Shown piece after piece: positions 40,455-50,374 of a stretch of DNA of 64,000 nt. The notes under the pieces are model-generated. The model made no database searches and was not told where the DNA came from. It saw only the letters and a list, made by a program, of their open reading frames with translations. Origin of the DNA: Acidaminobacter hydrogenoformans DSM 2784 (GTDB lineage: Bacteria; Bacillota; Clostridia; Peptostreptococcales; Acidaminobacteraceae); assembly GCF_900103005.1 (NCBI RefSeq), contig NZ_FMWL01000009.1, forward strand, positions 35,852-99,851, written 5' to 3'. How positions within the stretch are numbered: position 1 is the first letter of the stretch; each line of letters starts with the position of its first letter. Position numbers and translations under genes: made by a program.

Positions 40455-42209
40455 CTACAGCATCCTGGTGCGGCCGGCATAGACAATGCCCTTAGTCGCG
40501 TCCACAGTCACCGTAGGTGCACCTTTTAAAAGCTTGACCGCGTCTGCAGCGCCTACAACGGTAGGAAGGCCCAGGGACAGAGCGACAATAGCCGCATGGC
40601 TGGTGTAGCCGCCTTCTTCGACAATGAGGCCTCTGGCCTTCGTAATGAACGGCATCATATCCCGGTCTGTCGTAGCACTGACCAAGATATCCCCTTCTTT
40701 GAAGCTGGCCTCAGCCTCCTCTGGTGAGTTGGCAATGCAAAACGCGCCCGTAGCCGTACCTTTGCCAATACCCGTGCCCTTGATCAGCACTTCGCCCACC
40801 AGATGCACCTTGATCATATTGGTCGCACCCGCGACACCTACTGGAATCCCCGCCGTCAGGACCACCAAATCGCCTTGCTCAATAAAGCCCTCTTCCTGGG
40901 CACTCTTCATGGATTTCTCCATAATTTCATCCGTAGAATCCGCCTTGCCCAGGGAAATGGACTCGACACCCCACACCAGGGCCAGCTTGCGGCGAACCTG
41001 CTCTGAAGTTGTCGCTGCAATGATAGGCGCCTTAGGGCGGAATTTTGATACTTTACGAGCCGTAAAGCCGGAGGATGTCGCGGTCATGATCGCGCTGGCT
41101 TCCAGCTCAAGGGCTGTCAGGCAAGTGGCGTGGCTCACCGCGAAGGTCACGCTGTCATCCTCTTCCGACTTGTGAACCCGCTTAAGAAGCGCCTCATAAT
41201 CCAGGCTTTCCTCAGCGGCTTTCGCGATCACTGCCATGGTCTGGACGGCCTCAAGAGGATACTTACCCGCTGCGGTTTCGCCGGACAGCATGATGGCATC
41301 CGTGCCGTCGAAAATGGCGTTGGCGACATCCGTGGTTTCTGCACGGGTAGGGCGCGGGTTGCGGATCATGGAATCCAGCATCTGTGTCGCTGTAATGACA
41401 GGCTTGCCGGCACGGTTGCACAGGCGGATCAGCTCTTTCTGAACCAGCGGAATGCGCTCCGTTGGAATTTCAACGCCAAGATCCCCACGGGCCACCATGA
41501 TGCCGTCTGAAACCTCGAGGATCTCCTTCATGTTGTCCACACCCTCCTGATTCTCGATCTTGGAGATGATGTGAATGTGATGGCCACTGTTTTCCTCAAG
41601 GACTTTGCGGATCTCCATGACGTCCGCAGGCTTACGGATAAAGGAAGCCGCAATAAAGTCAATGCCGTTGTCTATGCCAAAGATGATGTCGCTGATGTCT
41701 TTTTCCGTGATCGCCGGCAGCTGAATGCTGACCCCCGGGACGTTGACGCCCTTGTTGCTCTTGACGGTTCCGCCGTTCAGTACCCGGCACTCAATGTCTG
41801 TCCCAGTCACTGAGACGACCTCCATGCCCACGAGACCATCATCGATCAAAATTTTGGTCCCTGGAACAACATCTTGGGGCAGCCCGGTGTACGACACCTG
41901 GCACTTCTCCTGGTCGCCAAGATAGTCCTGCGTGGTCAGCGTAAACTTCTGGCCTTCAACGAGCTCTACTTCACCGTCAAATTTTCCGGTGCGGATTTCA
42001 GGACCTTTTGTGTCGAGAAGAATCGCCACGGGCTTCTCCAGTTCTGCGCGAACCTTTTTGATCATCAAAATGCGGGCCAGGTGCTCTTCATGACTGCCGT
42101 GGGAAAAATTGAGCCGCGCCACATCCAGGCCGCTCTCAACAAGCGTCTTGAAAACTTCTGGATTCTCGCTGGCTGGGCCAATCGTACATACAATTTTGGT
42201 TTTTTTCAT
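40455..42209 (-). CDS. pyk: Pyruvate kinase with C-terminal phosphohistidine-like domain
   Basis: A 584-residue pyruvate kinase of the Bacillus type. The catalytic barrel shows KTKIVCTIGPAS, LDTKGPEIRTG, the substrate/metal motif MVARGDLGVEIP and the signature ITATQMLDSMI. After the allosteric domain comes the extra domain with KARGLIVEEGGYTSHAAIVAL (TSHAA motif), like the swivelling domain of PEP synthase. It converts PEP and ADP to pyruvate and ATP. Downstream of pfkA, with a 215-bp gap that holds a small CAGGCA/TGCCTG stem-loop. Confidence 0.95.
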   Translation of the reverse strand: MKKTKIVCTIGPASENPEVFKTLVESGLDVARLNFSHGSHEEHLARILMIKKVRAELEKPVAILLDTKGPEIRTGKFDGEVELVEGQKFTLTTQDYLGDQEKCQVSYTGLPQDVVPGTKILIDDGLVGMEVVSVTGTDIECRVLNGGTVKSNKGVNVPGVSIQLPAITEKDISDIIFGIDNGIDFIAASFIRKPADVMEIRKVLEENSGHHIHIISKIENQEGVDNMKEILEVSDGIMVARGDLGVEIPTERIPLVQKELIRLCNRAGKPVITATQMLDSMIRNPRPTRAETTDVANAIFDGTDAIMLSGETAAGKYPLEAVQTMAVIAKAAEESLDYEALLKRVHKSEEDDSVTFAVSHATCLTALELEASAIMTATSSGFTARKVSKFRPKAPIIAATTSEQVRRKLALVWGVESISLGKADSTDEIMEKSMKSAQEEGFIEQGDLVVLTAGIPVGVAGATNMIKVHLVGEVLIKGTGIGKGTATGAFCIANSPEEAEASFKEGDILVSATTDRDMMPFITKARGLIVEEGGYTSHAAIVALSLGLPTVVGAADAVKLLKGAPTVTVDATKGIVYAGRTRML

Positions 42210-42424
42210 CTAATCATCTCTCCTACTTGGTTGGTTCACATCTGGGTTCATATTGCACTATTTTGAATCTAAAAAAATACTATATTCATGAAAAACTACA
42301 ACTCCAGGCAGAATGCCTGTCTCCAACAGTCTAACACAGAATCATTATGCTTATGTTAAGCCAAAGGGACATGCTCTCCAAAGCAGCACACAGCTAAACC
42401 AGTTAAACCGTCCTGCAGCGCAGC

Positions 42425-43435
42425 CTACAGGGAGAGAATTTCCGCCAGGTCATACTTATCCTGGTCAAATCGCTTGGGCTCATTCAAAGCCTCTTCAATA
42501 GCCATATCCATAATTTTATTGTCTCTGATCCCGACAACGCGTCCAAATTTGTCCTCAAGCAGAAGCTCCACAGCCCGCTGGCCAAACTGCGCCCCCAGGA
42601 TTCGGTCTGTCACGGACGGCGTGCCGCCCCGCTGGAGATAGCCGAGCACCGTCACCCGCACCTCCTGATGAATCAGTGCCTCGAGGCGCTCGGCAATCTC
42701 ATAGGACTTCCCGACGCCCTCAGCGATCAGAATGATGCTGTGCAGCTTGCCCCGGCGCCGGCCCTGAAGAATTTTCCGAGCCACTTCATCCAGGTCGAAC
42801 TTGCGCTCAGGCACCAGAATGTCCTCGACGCCCCCTGCCAGACCCGCAAACAGCGCAATGTCCCCGCAGTGGCGCCCCATGACCTCCACAATACTGACCC
42901 GGCCATGAGACGACGACGTATCCCTCAGATTGTTTATGGCTGAGACCACCGTGCTGACTGCCGTATCAAATCCAAGGGTCAGGTCCGTATAAGCAAGGTC
43001 ATTATCTATAGTGCCTGGTATGCCGATGGTCGGAAACCCCATATCCCACAAGCGTTTAGCCCCCTTGAAGGAACCATCTCCCCCAATGACCACCAAACCG
43101 TCGATCTCAAACATCCGCAGCACATCCAGCGCCCGCTTCTGTCCGACCTCAGTCATGAAATCCTCCGACCTTGCCGTCAGCAGCTTCGTGCCGCCCCTGT
43201 TGATGATATCACCGACATCCACAATCTGCATGTCGTCTATATCTGCCTCGATCAGACCCTGATAGCCCCTGCGGATGCCGGAAACCGCCAGCCCATTATA
43301 AAGCGCGATCCTCACCGTAGACCGAATCGCCGCGTTCATGCCTGGGGCGTCTCCACCGCTGGTAAGGACGCCAATGCGCTTGATCTTCTTTTCAGCCTCT
43401 TTCTTTTTGACGTCTGCCATGATCGTTTGACTCAT
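42425..43435 (-). CDS. pfkA: 6-phosphofructokinase
   Basis: A 336-residue ATP-dependent phosphofructokinase. GVLTSGGDAPGMNAAIR, VVIGGDGSFKGA (ATP/Mg), the catalytic PGTIDNDLAYTD and EVMGRHCGDIALFAG are all present. It has about 17 extra charged residues before the usual start (MADVKKKEAEKK), but GAGGTGATGTGA places the ATG at 43435. Commits glucose to glycolysis. Arranged dnaE-pfkA-pyk, a common clostridial order. Confidence 0.95.
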   Translation of the reverse strand: MSQTIMADVKKKEAEKKIKRIGVLTSGGDAPGMNAAIRSTVRIALYNGLAVSGIRRGYQGLIEADIDDMQIVDVGDIINRGGTKLLTARSEDFMTEVGQKRALDVLRMFEIDGLVVIGGDGSFKGAKRLWDMGFPTIGIPGTIDNDLAYTDLTLGFDTAVSTVVSAINNLRDTSSSHGRVSIVEVMGRHCGDIALFAGLAGGVEDILVPERKFDLDEVARKILQGRRRGKLHSIILIAEGVGKSYEIAERLEALIHQEVRVTVLGYLQRGGTPSVTDRILGAQFGQRAVELLLEDKFGRVVGIRDNKIMDMAIEEALNEPKRFDQDKYDLAEILSL

Positions 43436-43496
43436 TCACATCACCTCATTCTATTAGCGTTGAAATCCATTTTCTCGCTTTGGATTAACAATAGCC

Positions 43497-46400
43497 TCAC
43501 TTTATCTTCACCGCGTCGTGGCCAAGTTCGACGCGCAGCTCCGTAAGCAACCGGTCCGCTGCCTTTACCCACAGCTTCTCCTGCGTTCGAATAGTTTTCT
43601 TTTCTTTCTCGAGGTATAAGACGACTTCCATCTCACCCGGATACTTCTGGAGGACCTTCTTGACGCGCTCCCACAGCGCAGCCTCCAAATGCTCCATTTT
43701 CAGAAAAAGCTTAGGATCCGGCACTTTCTTGAAGCGCTTGATGGTTTCAAGGTTCAGCGGATAAACCGCGTCAGCAATGAGCTTAGGCGGCTCATCCTCC
43801 CGCAGACTCAACCGGCCCTCCACAATAATGAAACCGTCCTCATTCAGATGCAGCTCATAGCGGGTCAACATCATGGGAAACACCATGACCTCAATGGCAG
43901 CATAAAGGTCCTCAAGGCTGAGGAAGCACATTCTGGCGTTGCTTCTGGTAATTTTGTCAGTGCGCTTGGCAATCAGGCCGGCGATTACAACCCTTTCACC
44001 GTCCGCGAACTGCCCTGTGCCCTCTTCCCAGCTTTCAAAGAGATCGCTGAGTCTCAGGCTTGAGATATTATCCACTTCGTCTTTGAAAGCTGAAAGCGGA
44101 TGTCCGCTGAAATAGATCCCTAAAACTTCTTTTTCGAAAGCGAGGATGGTGCGGACGTCGAACTCCGGGACGTCCGGCAGCAGCTCCGGCGGTGCCGGCG
44201 GGGTATTGGCCTCAGAACCACCGGCAGAAGCACTGGCTTCTCCGGCCATGGCCATACTCAGGCCGGAAAACAGGCTGACCTGACCGGCCGCGTTGTTGCG
44301 TTTTTCCCTGTGGGCGCTGTCCACAATCCGCTCAAAGGAGGCCAGCAGTTGGGAGCGGCGTGCCCCCATGCCATCAAAAGCGCCGGCTTTAATCAGGCTC
44401 TCTACCGCCTTCTTGTTCAGCTCGCCGGATGGGATCCGGTCGCAAAACTCCGTGAAGTTTCGAAATGGGCCATGAGCCTTGCGCTCAGCCTCCAGCGCCC
44501 GAATGATGCCACTGCCCACGTTCTTGATCCCCAGCAGGCCGTAGCGGATCGCGCCGCCTTCCACGGAAAACTGCTCCACACTGTGGTTGACGCTTGGCGG
44601 CAGCACTTTGAGGTTCATGCGCTGACACTCGACAATATAAACCGCCAGCTTCGTCTGGCTGCCCATAACGCTGGACATCAGCGCCGCCATAAATTCGACG
44701 GGATAGTGTGCCTTCAGCCAGGCCGTCTGGAAGCTGATCAGCGCGTAACCCGCCGCGTGACTCTTGTTGAAGGCGTATTTTGCGAAGTCAATCATGTCGT
44801 CAAAGATGGCGTCCGCCGCTTCCTTGGACACGCCATTGCGCAGACAGCCGGCAATCTCAACGCTTCCCTCATCATCTAATTTGCCATGGATGAAATAGCG
44901 CCGTTCTTCTTCCATAACCGACATTTTTTTCTTGGACATGGCCCGGCGAACCAGGTCGCTTCGGCCATAGGAATAGCCCCCCAGCTCACGAACGATCTGC
45001 ATGACCTGCTCCTGGTAGACCAGACAGCCATAGGTCACGCCAAGGATGTCCTTAAGCTTGGGGTCCAAGTAAGTGATGAGCTGTGGGTTGTTTTTGCTTT
45101 TGACATATCTGGGAATTGAGTCCATCGGCCCCGGTCTGTAAAGGGAAATGCCCGCTGTAATATCTTCCAGGCAGGTTGGCTTTAGCTCCCTCATAAACCG
45201 TGTCATGCCGGCGCTCTCCAGCTGGAAAATGCCCAAGGTTTGGCCACTGCCAATCCCGGCGTAGCTCTTGGGATCATCCGTTGAGATCTTTGAAAAATCT
45301 ATGTCGAGATCATAATTCTCTTTAATCAAGTCCACCGCGCGCTGAATGACTGTCAGGGTCCGCAGCCCGAGGAAGTCCATTTTGAGAAGGCCAAGCTCCT
45401 CTAACAGCAGCATGCCGAACTGGGTCGTGACGTTGCCGTCCTGGACTGTCAGCGGTACATAGTGGTCTACGGGCGCCTTCGAAATGACAACCCCAGCCGC
45501 ATGGGTCGACGAGTGCCGCGGCAGACCTTCGACCTTTCTGGCGAAGTCGATCAGACGACGCGCCTCTGCATCCGTGTCGTAAAAACCTTTAAGCTTGGCG
45601 TTCATCTCAAGGGCTCTATCTATCGTCATGCCAAGGATCGTTGGAATTTCCTTCGCGATCTTGTCCACGTCCGCATAGGGGAGGTTAAGGGCCCGGCCTA
45701 CATCCCTGATGGCTGCCCGGGCAGCCATAGTGCCAAAGGTTATAATCTGAGCGACGTGCTCTTTGCCGTACTTCTTGACCACATAATCAATGACCTCCTG
45801 ACGCCGGTCGTCCTGGAAATCTATATCTATATCTGGCATGGTGACACGCTCAGGATTCAGGAACCGCTCGAAAATCAGGTCATAGGCCAAGGGATCCACA
45901 TCTGTGATCTCCAGACAATAGGCCACCAGGGAGCCGCCAACGCTGCCCCGGCCGGGACCAACGAGAATCCCTTGTTCTTTCGCGAACTTGATGAAGTCCC
46001 AGACAATGAGGAAATAGTCCTCATAGCCCATGTCGTGAATGGTCCCAAGTTCAAACTCCAGCCGCCGGATGTGCTCAGGGGTCACGTGGTAACGCTTATG
46101 CATCCCGTCATAGCAAAGCTGCCGGAGATAAACCTGGGCCGTCACGCCTTCTGGCAGCTCAAATTCGGGGAGATGGAGGCTGCTGAAGTCAAAATCGAAT
46201 TGGCAGCGCTCTGCAATCTTGACCGTGTTGGCCAAGGCCTCTGGCGCATAGGGAAACAGCCGCTGCATTTCCTCCGGTGATTTCAGGAAAAACTCCCGGG
46301 TTGGAAAGGTCATGCGGTCTTGATCCGCCACGGTTTTTCCCGTCTGAATGCACAGCAGAACGTCGTGCACCTCGTGATCCCCTGGGTCAATATAGTGGAC

Positions 46401-47018
46401 ATCATTCGTTGCGACAAGGGGAATGCCGGTCTCTTTGGACATGCGAATCAGCTGAAGGTTGACCTTCTTTTGCAGCTCAATGCCGTGATCCTGCAGTTCC
46501 AGATAATAGCGATCCGGCCCAAAAATCTCGTAAAATTTGAGTGCCAGTGCCTTGGCCTCACCGTAGCGGTCTTCAGCGATCAGCGCCTGAACATCCCCGC
46601 CCAGGCAGGCGCTAAGACAAATCAGCCCTTCAGAGTGCTTCGCCAGAAGCTCGAGATCTATGCGGGGCTTATAATAATACCCTTCTATAAAGCCCCTGGA
46701 AACCAGGTGAATCAGATTTTCGTAGCCCTTTGCATTTTCCGCAAGGAGCACCAGATGCCCCCGGTTCTTATCCATAGAGGCGTCCTTGTCATGCATGGAT
46801 CGGCTTGCCATGTAGACCTCGCAGCCTATAATGGGTTTAACCCCAGCTGCTTTGGCAGCCTTGTAGAAGTCGACCACGCCAAACATGACACCGTGGTCCG
46901 TGATGGCCACCGCGTCCATGCCCTGCTCTTTTACACGTTCAAACAGGCGGTCTATGACTGTAAACCCGTCCAGCAGGCTATATTCCGTATGCAAATGTAA
47001 ATGGACAAATTTGCTCAT
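43497..47018 (-). CDS. dnaE: DNA polymerase III alpha subunit (DnaE)
   Basis: A 1173-residue replicative polymerase subunit. N-terminal PHP domain (FVHLHLHTEYSLLDG, AITDHGVMFG), palm with the catalytic MPDIDIDFQDDRR, PGRGSVGGSLVAYCL, FNKSHAAGYALISFQTAWLKAH (given in part), a helix-hairpin-helix region and a C-terminal OB-fold. Length is normal for DnaE (about 1160). AAAGGCGCG before ATG 47018. Upstream is whiA and downstream pfkA. Confidence 0.96.
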   Translation of the reverse strand: MSKFVHLHLHTEYSLLDGFTVIDRLFERVKEQGMDAVAITDHGVMFGVVDFYKAAKAAGVKPIIGCEVYMASRSMHDKDASMDKNRGHLVLLAENAKGYENLIHLVSRGFIEGYYYKPRIDLELLAKHSEGLICLSACLGGDVQALIAEDRYGEAKALALKFYEIFGPDRYYLELQDHGIELQKKVNLQLIRMSKETGIPLVATNDVHYIDPGDHEVHDVLLCIQTGKTVADQDRMTFPTREFFLKSPEEMQRLFPYAPEALANTVKIAERCQFDFDFSSLHLPEFELPEGVTAQVYLRQLCYDGMHKRYHVTPEHIRRLEFELGTIHDMGYEDYFLIVWDFIKFAKEQGILVGPGRGSVGGSLVAYCLEITDVDPLAYDLIFERFLNPERVTMPDIDIDFQDDRRQEVIDYVVKKYGKEHVAQIITFGTMAARAAIRDVGRALNLPYADVDKIAKEIPTILGMTIDRALEMNAKLKGFYDTDAEARRLIDFARKVEGLPRHSSTHAAGVVISKAPVDHYVPLTVQDGNVTTQFGMLLLEELGLLKMDFLGLRTLTVIQRAVDLIKENYDLDIDFSKISTDDPKSYAGIGSGQTLGIFQLESAGMTRFMRELKPTCLEDITAGISLYRPGPMDSIPRYVKSKNNPQLITYLDPKLKDILGVTYGCLVYQEQVMQIVRELGGYSYGRSDLVRRAMSKKKMSVMEEERRYFIHGKLDDEGSVEIAGCLRNGVSKEAADAIFDDMIDFAKYAFNKSHAAGYALISFQTAWLKAHYPVEFMAALMSSVMGSQTKLAVYIVECQRMNLKVLPPSVNHSVEQFSVEGGAIRYGLLGIKNVGSGIIRALEAERKAHGPFRNFTEFCDRIPSGELNKKAVESLIKAGAFDGMGARRSQLLASFERIVDSAHREKRNNAAGQVSLFSGLSMAMAGEASASAGGSEANTPPAPPELLPDVPEFDVRTILAFEKEVLGIYFSGHPLSAFKDEVDNISSLRLSDLFESWEEGTGQFADGERVVIAGLIAKRTDKITRSNARMCFLSLEDLYAAIEVMVFPMMLTRYELHLNEDGFIIVEGRLSLREDEPPKLIADAVYPLNLETIKRFKKVPDPKLFLKMEHLEAALWERVKKVLQKYPGEMEVVLYLEKEKKTIRTQEKLWVKAADRLLTELRVELGHDAVKIK

Positions 47019-47067
47019 CAATCAACGCGCCTTTCCTGCATGATCCTTGCTGCCGTCTGTGTTTTTT

Positions 47068-48021
47068 TCAAGCCTTTTCCCCAAGCTTTCCCCTGAGGTC
47101 AGCCGCAATTTTCTCTATTTTTCTGAAACGATGGTTTATGCCGGATTTGCCCACCGGCGGATCCAGCATTTCTCCTATTTCCTTCAAGGTCGCTTCCCTG
47201 TTTTCAAGCCGCATTTCAGCCGCTTCACGAAGGTTCTCCCCAAGGTAATCCAGACCTACCCGCGAATTTATGAATTCTATATCCTCAATCTGTCTGTAGG
47301 CAGCGTCCACGGTCTTGTTGAGGTTCGCCGTTTCACAGTTGACCAGTCTGTTGACGTCATTTCTCATCTGCTTGACAATACGGATGTTCTCAAATTCCAG
47401 CAAAATAGTGTGGGCACCTATGATATTGAGAAAGTCGACAATCTGATCGCCCTCTTTGATATAGACAACCCAGTGGTTCTTTCGCTGAATGATCTTAGGG
47501 GTCAGCTCATAGCGCTCCATCAGATGACACAATGCCTCAGCATAAGCCTCATCATTGGTGACAAACTCCAGGTGGTAACCCTTTTCCGGGTCACTCAGGC
47601 TGCCGCCGCCTAAAAAGACACCTCTGAGGTATGCCCTGACACAGCATTCTTTTGTCGCGATCCCTACCGGGATGCCTTCCTCAAATCTATAAATACCATC
47701 ACTATGGTCTATGATCTTTAATGTCGTCAGAATTTCTTCTGCACCCTGTACAACAATTAAATACGTGTTGGTTTTCTTCAGCATGGGGTTTTGCTTGATC
47801 AGGATCTCCGCGCTCAGACCAAAAACCCGCTTGAAGGAGGAAAAGATGCGCCGGGCAATCGCAGGATTTTCTGTGGTCAGTGTCAGACTGAGCCCTTTGC
47901 CCCTGGCATAGCCAATGGAGCCGCTGACCTTAATCAATGCAGAAAGCTCTGCAATCTGGCAGCAACGATCCTCGCCCCGGATCTGGCAGAGCTCATTCTT
48001 GGTTGTCGATGAAAATGACAT
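47068..48021 (-). CDS. whiA: Sporulation/cell-division regulator WhiA
   Basis: A 317-residue WhiA: an N-terminal LAGLIDADG-type homing-endonuclease-like domain (AELSALIKVSGSIGY, YLRGVFLGGGSLSDPEKGYHLE) and a C-terminal helix-turn-helix (REATLKEIGEMLDPPVGKSGINHR). It binds DNA and affects division and growth in Gram-positives. The open frame extends 68 codons upstream, but AGGTGAG marks ATG 48021. The expected neighbours yvcK and rapZ are 8 kb away; see findings. Confidence 0.93.
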   Translation of the reverse strand: MSFSSTTKNELCQIRGEDRCCQIAELSALIKVSGSIGYARGKGLSLTLTTENPAIARRIFSSFKRVFGLSAEILIKQNPMLKKTNTYLIVVQGAEEILTTLKIIDHSDGIYRFEEGIPVGIATKECCVRAYLRGVFLGGGSLSDPEKGYHLEFVTNDEAYAEALCHLMERYELTPKIIQRKNHWVVYIKEGDQIVDFLNIIGAHTILLEFENIRIVKQMRNDVNRLVNCETANLNKTVDAAYRQIEDIEFINSRVGLDYLGENLREAAEMRLENREATLKEIGEMLDPPVGKSGINHRFRKIEKIAADLRGKLGEKA

Positions 48022-48091
48022 AGTCTCACCTGTCTTTATATGCTCAATATACTTTATCATTGTAGAATTGTTTGATAATTTGTTTGTTGAT

Positions 48092-48535
48092 TTATTTGAT
48101 GGATGCGTTGTCAATGGTGCTGTCATCAAGGCCCAGCACGGCTTTCCCCTTGCGAACCATCTCCCGCTCATCACTGTAGCGCAGGAAATTTTCAATCTCA
48201 TTGACATCCACGAAGCGCCCGTCAATAAACCCTTCTTCCTCCAGCGGGACTATTTCCGTGGTCACCGCAATCATGGCATACCAGTGGACCCGTTTTATGA
48301 TGAGCTCCTGCTGACTCCAGATATTTCTAAACCGGTAACCTGTTTCATCCAGGTACCTCAGCACCTGAGCCGTTACGCCGGTTTCTTCTGAGACCTCCCG
48401 GGCAGCGGCGTGCTCCGGAGATTCCTTGGGCTCGACTTTACCCTTTGGGAGTACCCAATCCCCATTCATTTTTTTCAGAATCAGAACCCGCCGTCCGTGA
48501 AAGACGACACCGCCTGCGCTCGTCACATATTTCAA
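48092..48535 (-). CDS. Nudix hydrolase
   Basis: A 147-residue Nudix enzyme with the box GKVEPKESPEHAAAREVSEETGV (G-x5-E-x7-REVxEET type). It hydrolyses a nucleoside diphosphate linked to another moiety; the substrate is unknown. Starts at TTG (48535) after AAGGGTG, or at the nearby in-frame GTG. It lies just before whiA, as does the Nudix gene yvcI in the Bacillus subtilis yvcI-yvcJ-yvcK-whiA cluster. Confidence 0.9.
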   Translation of the reverse strand: MKYVTSAGGVVFHGRRVLILKKMNGDWVLPKGKVEPKESPEHAAAREVSEETGVTAQVLRYLDETGYRFRNIWSQQELIIKRVHWYAMIAVTTEIVPLEEEGFIDGRFVDVNEIENFLRYSDEREMVRKGKAVLGLDDSTIDNASIK

Positions 48536-48888
48536 GAGGCTTCACACCCTTATGGTCTATGCCGGATTTTAGTTTCAATTTCAGGCTGCGGGACGGATTC
48601 ACAGTTGTACATTCAGAATTTATCCCACTTTCAGTGAACACATAATCATCCTTTAGTATACCACAAAATGAGGGGTATCATGTGGCGCAATTGCATCTTC
48701 AGCTCTTTGGATTAAAAAATTCAAAGTTTGATTTGACATCTGAATTCTGTTTTACAATACATCCTTAATAACCTCTGTGATAAGATAAGGTTGACAGGTA
48801 AAGATGACTTCCGCTTACAAGTGTAGCTTCCTTGTCGCTTCGACAAAAATTGTTCGCCAAATGACGCCCACCTACGGAGGAGACCCCA
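48536..48888. other. Divergent intergenic region
   Basis: Between the Nudix gene (minus) and the sigma-54 activator (plus). A TTGACA at 48733-48738 could serve the activator with a poor -10. A TATACT-like box lies on the Nudix side near 48655. No gene is seen. Confidence 0.4.
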
Positions 48889-50265
48889 ATGAAACAGTTT
48901 GACGCCGACTTTTATATTTCCATCCTCGAAGCTTCCCATGACGAGATTTATGTCACAGACGGCGACGGTTTTGCAGTCTACTGCAATAAAACCTTCGAGT
49001 CCAATTATGGTCTGACACGTGAGGAAATCATGGGCAAGCATATCAGCTTCCTCCTGGATAACCAGTATTGTGACCAATCTCCTTTACCCATGGTCATTGA
49101 ACACAAAAAAGAAGTCAGCATCCGCCAAAAGACAAAGATGGGCAAAACACTCTTGATTACGGCGACCCCGTCCTTTGATGAAAATGGCAAGATTGAATTG
49201 ATTGTCGAGAACTGTCGCGACGTCACAGAAATGGAAGCCATCAAGGCTGACCTTGAACACACCAAGGAGCAGATGAACCGCTACAAAAGTGAAATCGATG
49301 AGCTCAGGCGAAATGAACTGAAAGATACCGAAAACCTGATTGTCAACAATGCCAAAATGAAGGCGATCACCGACATGATCGACCGCCTGTCAACGATCCA
49401 CTCCACCATCTTGATTTCAGGAGAGTCTGGCACCGGAAAAAGTATTCTCGCAAAGTATATCCATTCAAAAAGCATGCGCAGCGACGGACCTTTCATCACC
49501 ATCAACTGCGCTGCCATTCCATCAAACCTTCTGGAATCTGAGCTTTTTGGATATGTCTCCGGCGCATTTACCGGCGCGGACAAAAAAGGTAAAGTTGGTT
49601 TAGTAGAGCTGGCTGATGGCGGCACGCTCTTCCTTGACGAAATTGGCGAAGTGCCGCTTTCCCTGCAGGCAAAGTTTTTGGAGCTCATCCAGGATAAACG
49701 GTTTATCCCCGTGGGCGCCACTAAACCAAAGTCTATTGACGTCCGCATAATTTCAGCGACAAACGCAGACCTGATGTCTCTTGTCAAAGCCAAACGTTTT
49801 CGGGAAGACTTATACTATAGGCTTAAAGTTGTTGACCTTCAGATCCCACCCTTAAGAGAAAGAAAAGAAGATTTGAAGGATATGGCTTTGCTGTTCCTGA
49901 ACAAGTATAACAAAGAATATAAACTGAACAGGGTGATCTCTGGCGGCTGTATGGACATCCTTCAGAATTACCGCTGGCCAGGAAATGTCCGTGAGCTGCA
50001 GCACGTCATAGAGCAGTTGGTGGTCACTGTACCAGGCAAAGTCATAGAACCCCACGACCTTCCTATGCATTTGTTTCGGGATGCCCTCGTGCCCATAGAC
50101 CCGGCCCAGTCAGAGCTGCCTGCTTTAAACAGCGCACTGGAGGAAATTGAAAAAACGCTGATTCTTAAAGCTTTTGAGCACTTTGGAAGCTCTTACAAGG
50201 CAGCGAAAGCGCTTCACATTTCGCAGAGCAAAGCGAGCCGGTTATACAGAAAATATACAGAATAA
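48889..50265 (+). CDS. PAS-type sigma-54-dependent transcriptional activator
   Basis: A 458-residue activator. An N-terminal PAS domain (ISILEASHDEIYVTDGDGF, residues 8-120) senses an unknown signal. The AAA+ domain has Walker A ISGESGTGKS (about 177-186), canonical GAFTGA (225-230), Walker B TLFLDEIGEV, and a C-terminal Fis-type helix-turn-helix (GSSYKAAKALHISQSKASRLY). No receiver domain, so ligand rather than phosphorylation should control it. It faces the permease operon, whose promoter at 52603 is of the sigma-54 class, so it is the obvious regulator. Confidence 0.93.
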   Translation: MKQFDADFYISILEASHDEIYVTDGDGFAVYCNKTFESNYGLTREEIMGKHISFLLDNQYCDQSPLPMVIEHKKEVSIRQKTKMGKTLLITATPSFDENGKIELIVENCRDVTEMEAIKADLEHTKEQMNRYKSEIDELRRNELKDTENLIVNNAKMKAITDMIDRLSTIHSTILISGESGTGKSILAKYIHSKSMRSDGPFITINCAAIPSNLLESELFGYVSGAFTGADKKGKVGLVELADGGTLFLDEIGEVPLSLQAKFLELIQDKRFIPVGATKPKSIDVRIISATNADLMSLVKAKRFREDLYYRLKVVDLQIPPLRERKEDLKDMALLFLNKYNKEYKLNRVISGGCMDILQNYRWPGNVRELQHVIEQLVVTVPGKVIEPHDLPMHLFRDALVPIDPAQSELPALNSALEEIEKTLILKAFEHFGSSYKAAKALHISQSKASRLYRKYTE

Positions 50266-50272
50266 TTCCAGA

Positions 50273-50348
50273 AAAAAGACCTGCCTGAAGCATGTGTCCC
50301 CCTCGGCAATCGCCGGTAAGATACGCTTTCAAGCAGGTCCTTTTTTTC
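50273..50348. terminator. Bidirectional terminator between convergent genes
   Basis: Long arms AAAAAAGACCTGC-TGAA and TTCA-GCAGGTC-TTTTTTT with a structured loop that contains CGGC/GCCG. It serves both the activator gene and the pepD fragment. Confidence 0.8.
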
Positions 50349-50374
50349 AAAATCCATCGACAAACAAAAACCAG

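Noticed and set aside
43021..43030. TGCCGATGGT in pfkA (and at 53134 in the small membrane gene)
   Set aside because: These hits are inside coding sequence where the codons account for them (Thr-Ile-Gly). They were not counted as members of the intergenic repeat set.
44310..44879. 189-codon plus-strand frame and other long antisense frames over dnaE, pyk, murB and moaA
   Set aside because: GC-rich genes often leave open antisense frames. None has a start signal or recognisable domain.
45462..46280. 272-codon plus-strand frame
   Set aside because: It lies wholly antisense to dnaE, has no ribosome site and no protein-like motif; the dnaE frame is unmistakable.
48022..48225. Upstream extension of whiA overlapping the Nudix gene
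   Set aside because: The extra 68 residues are unlike WhiA proteins, and a good ribosome site precedes ATG 48021.
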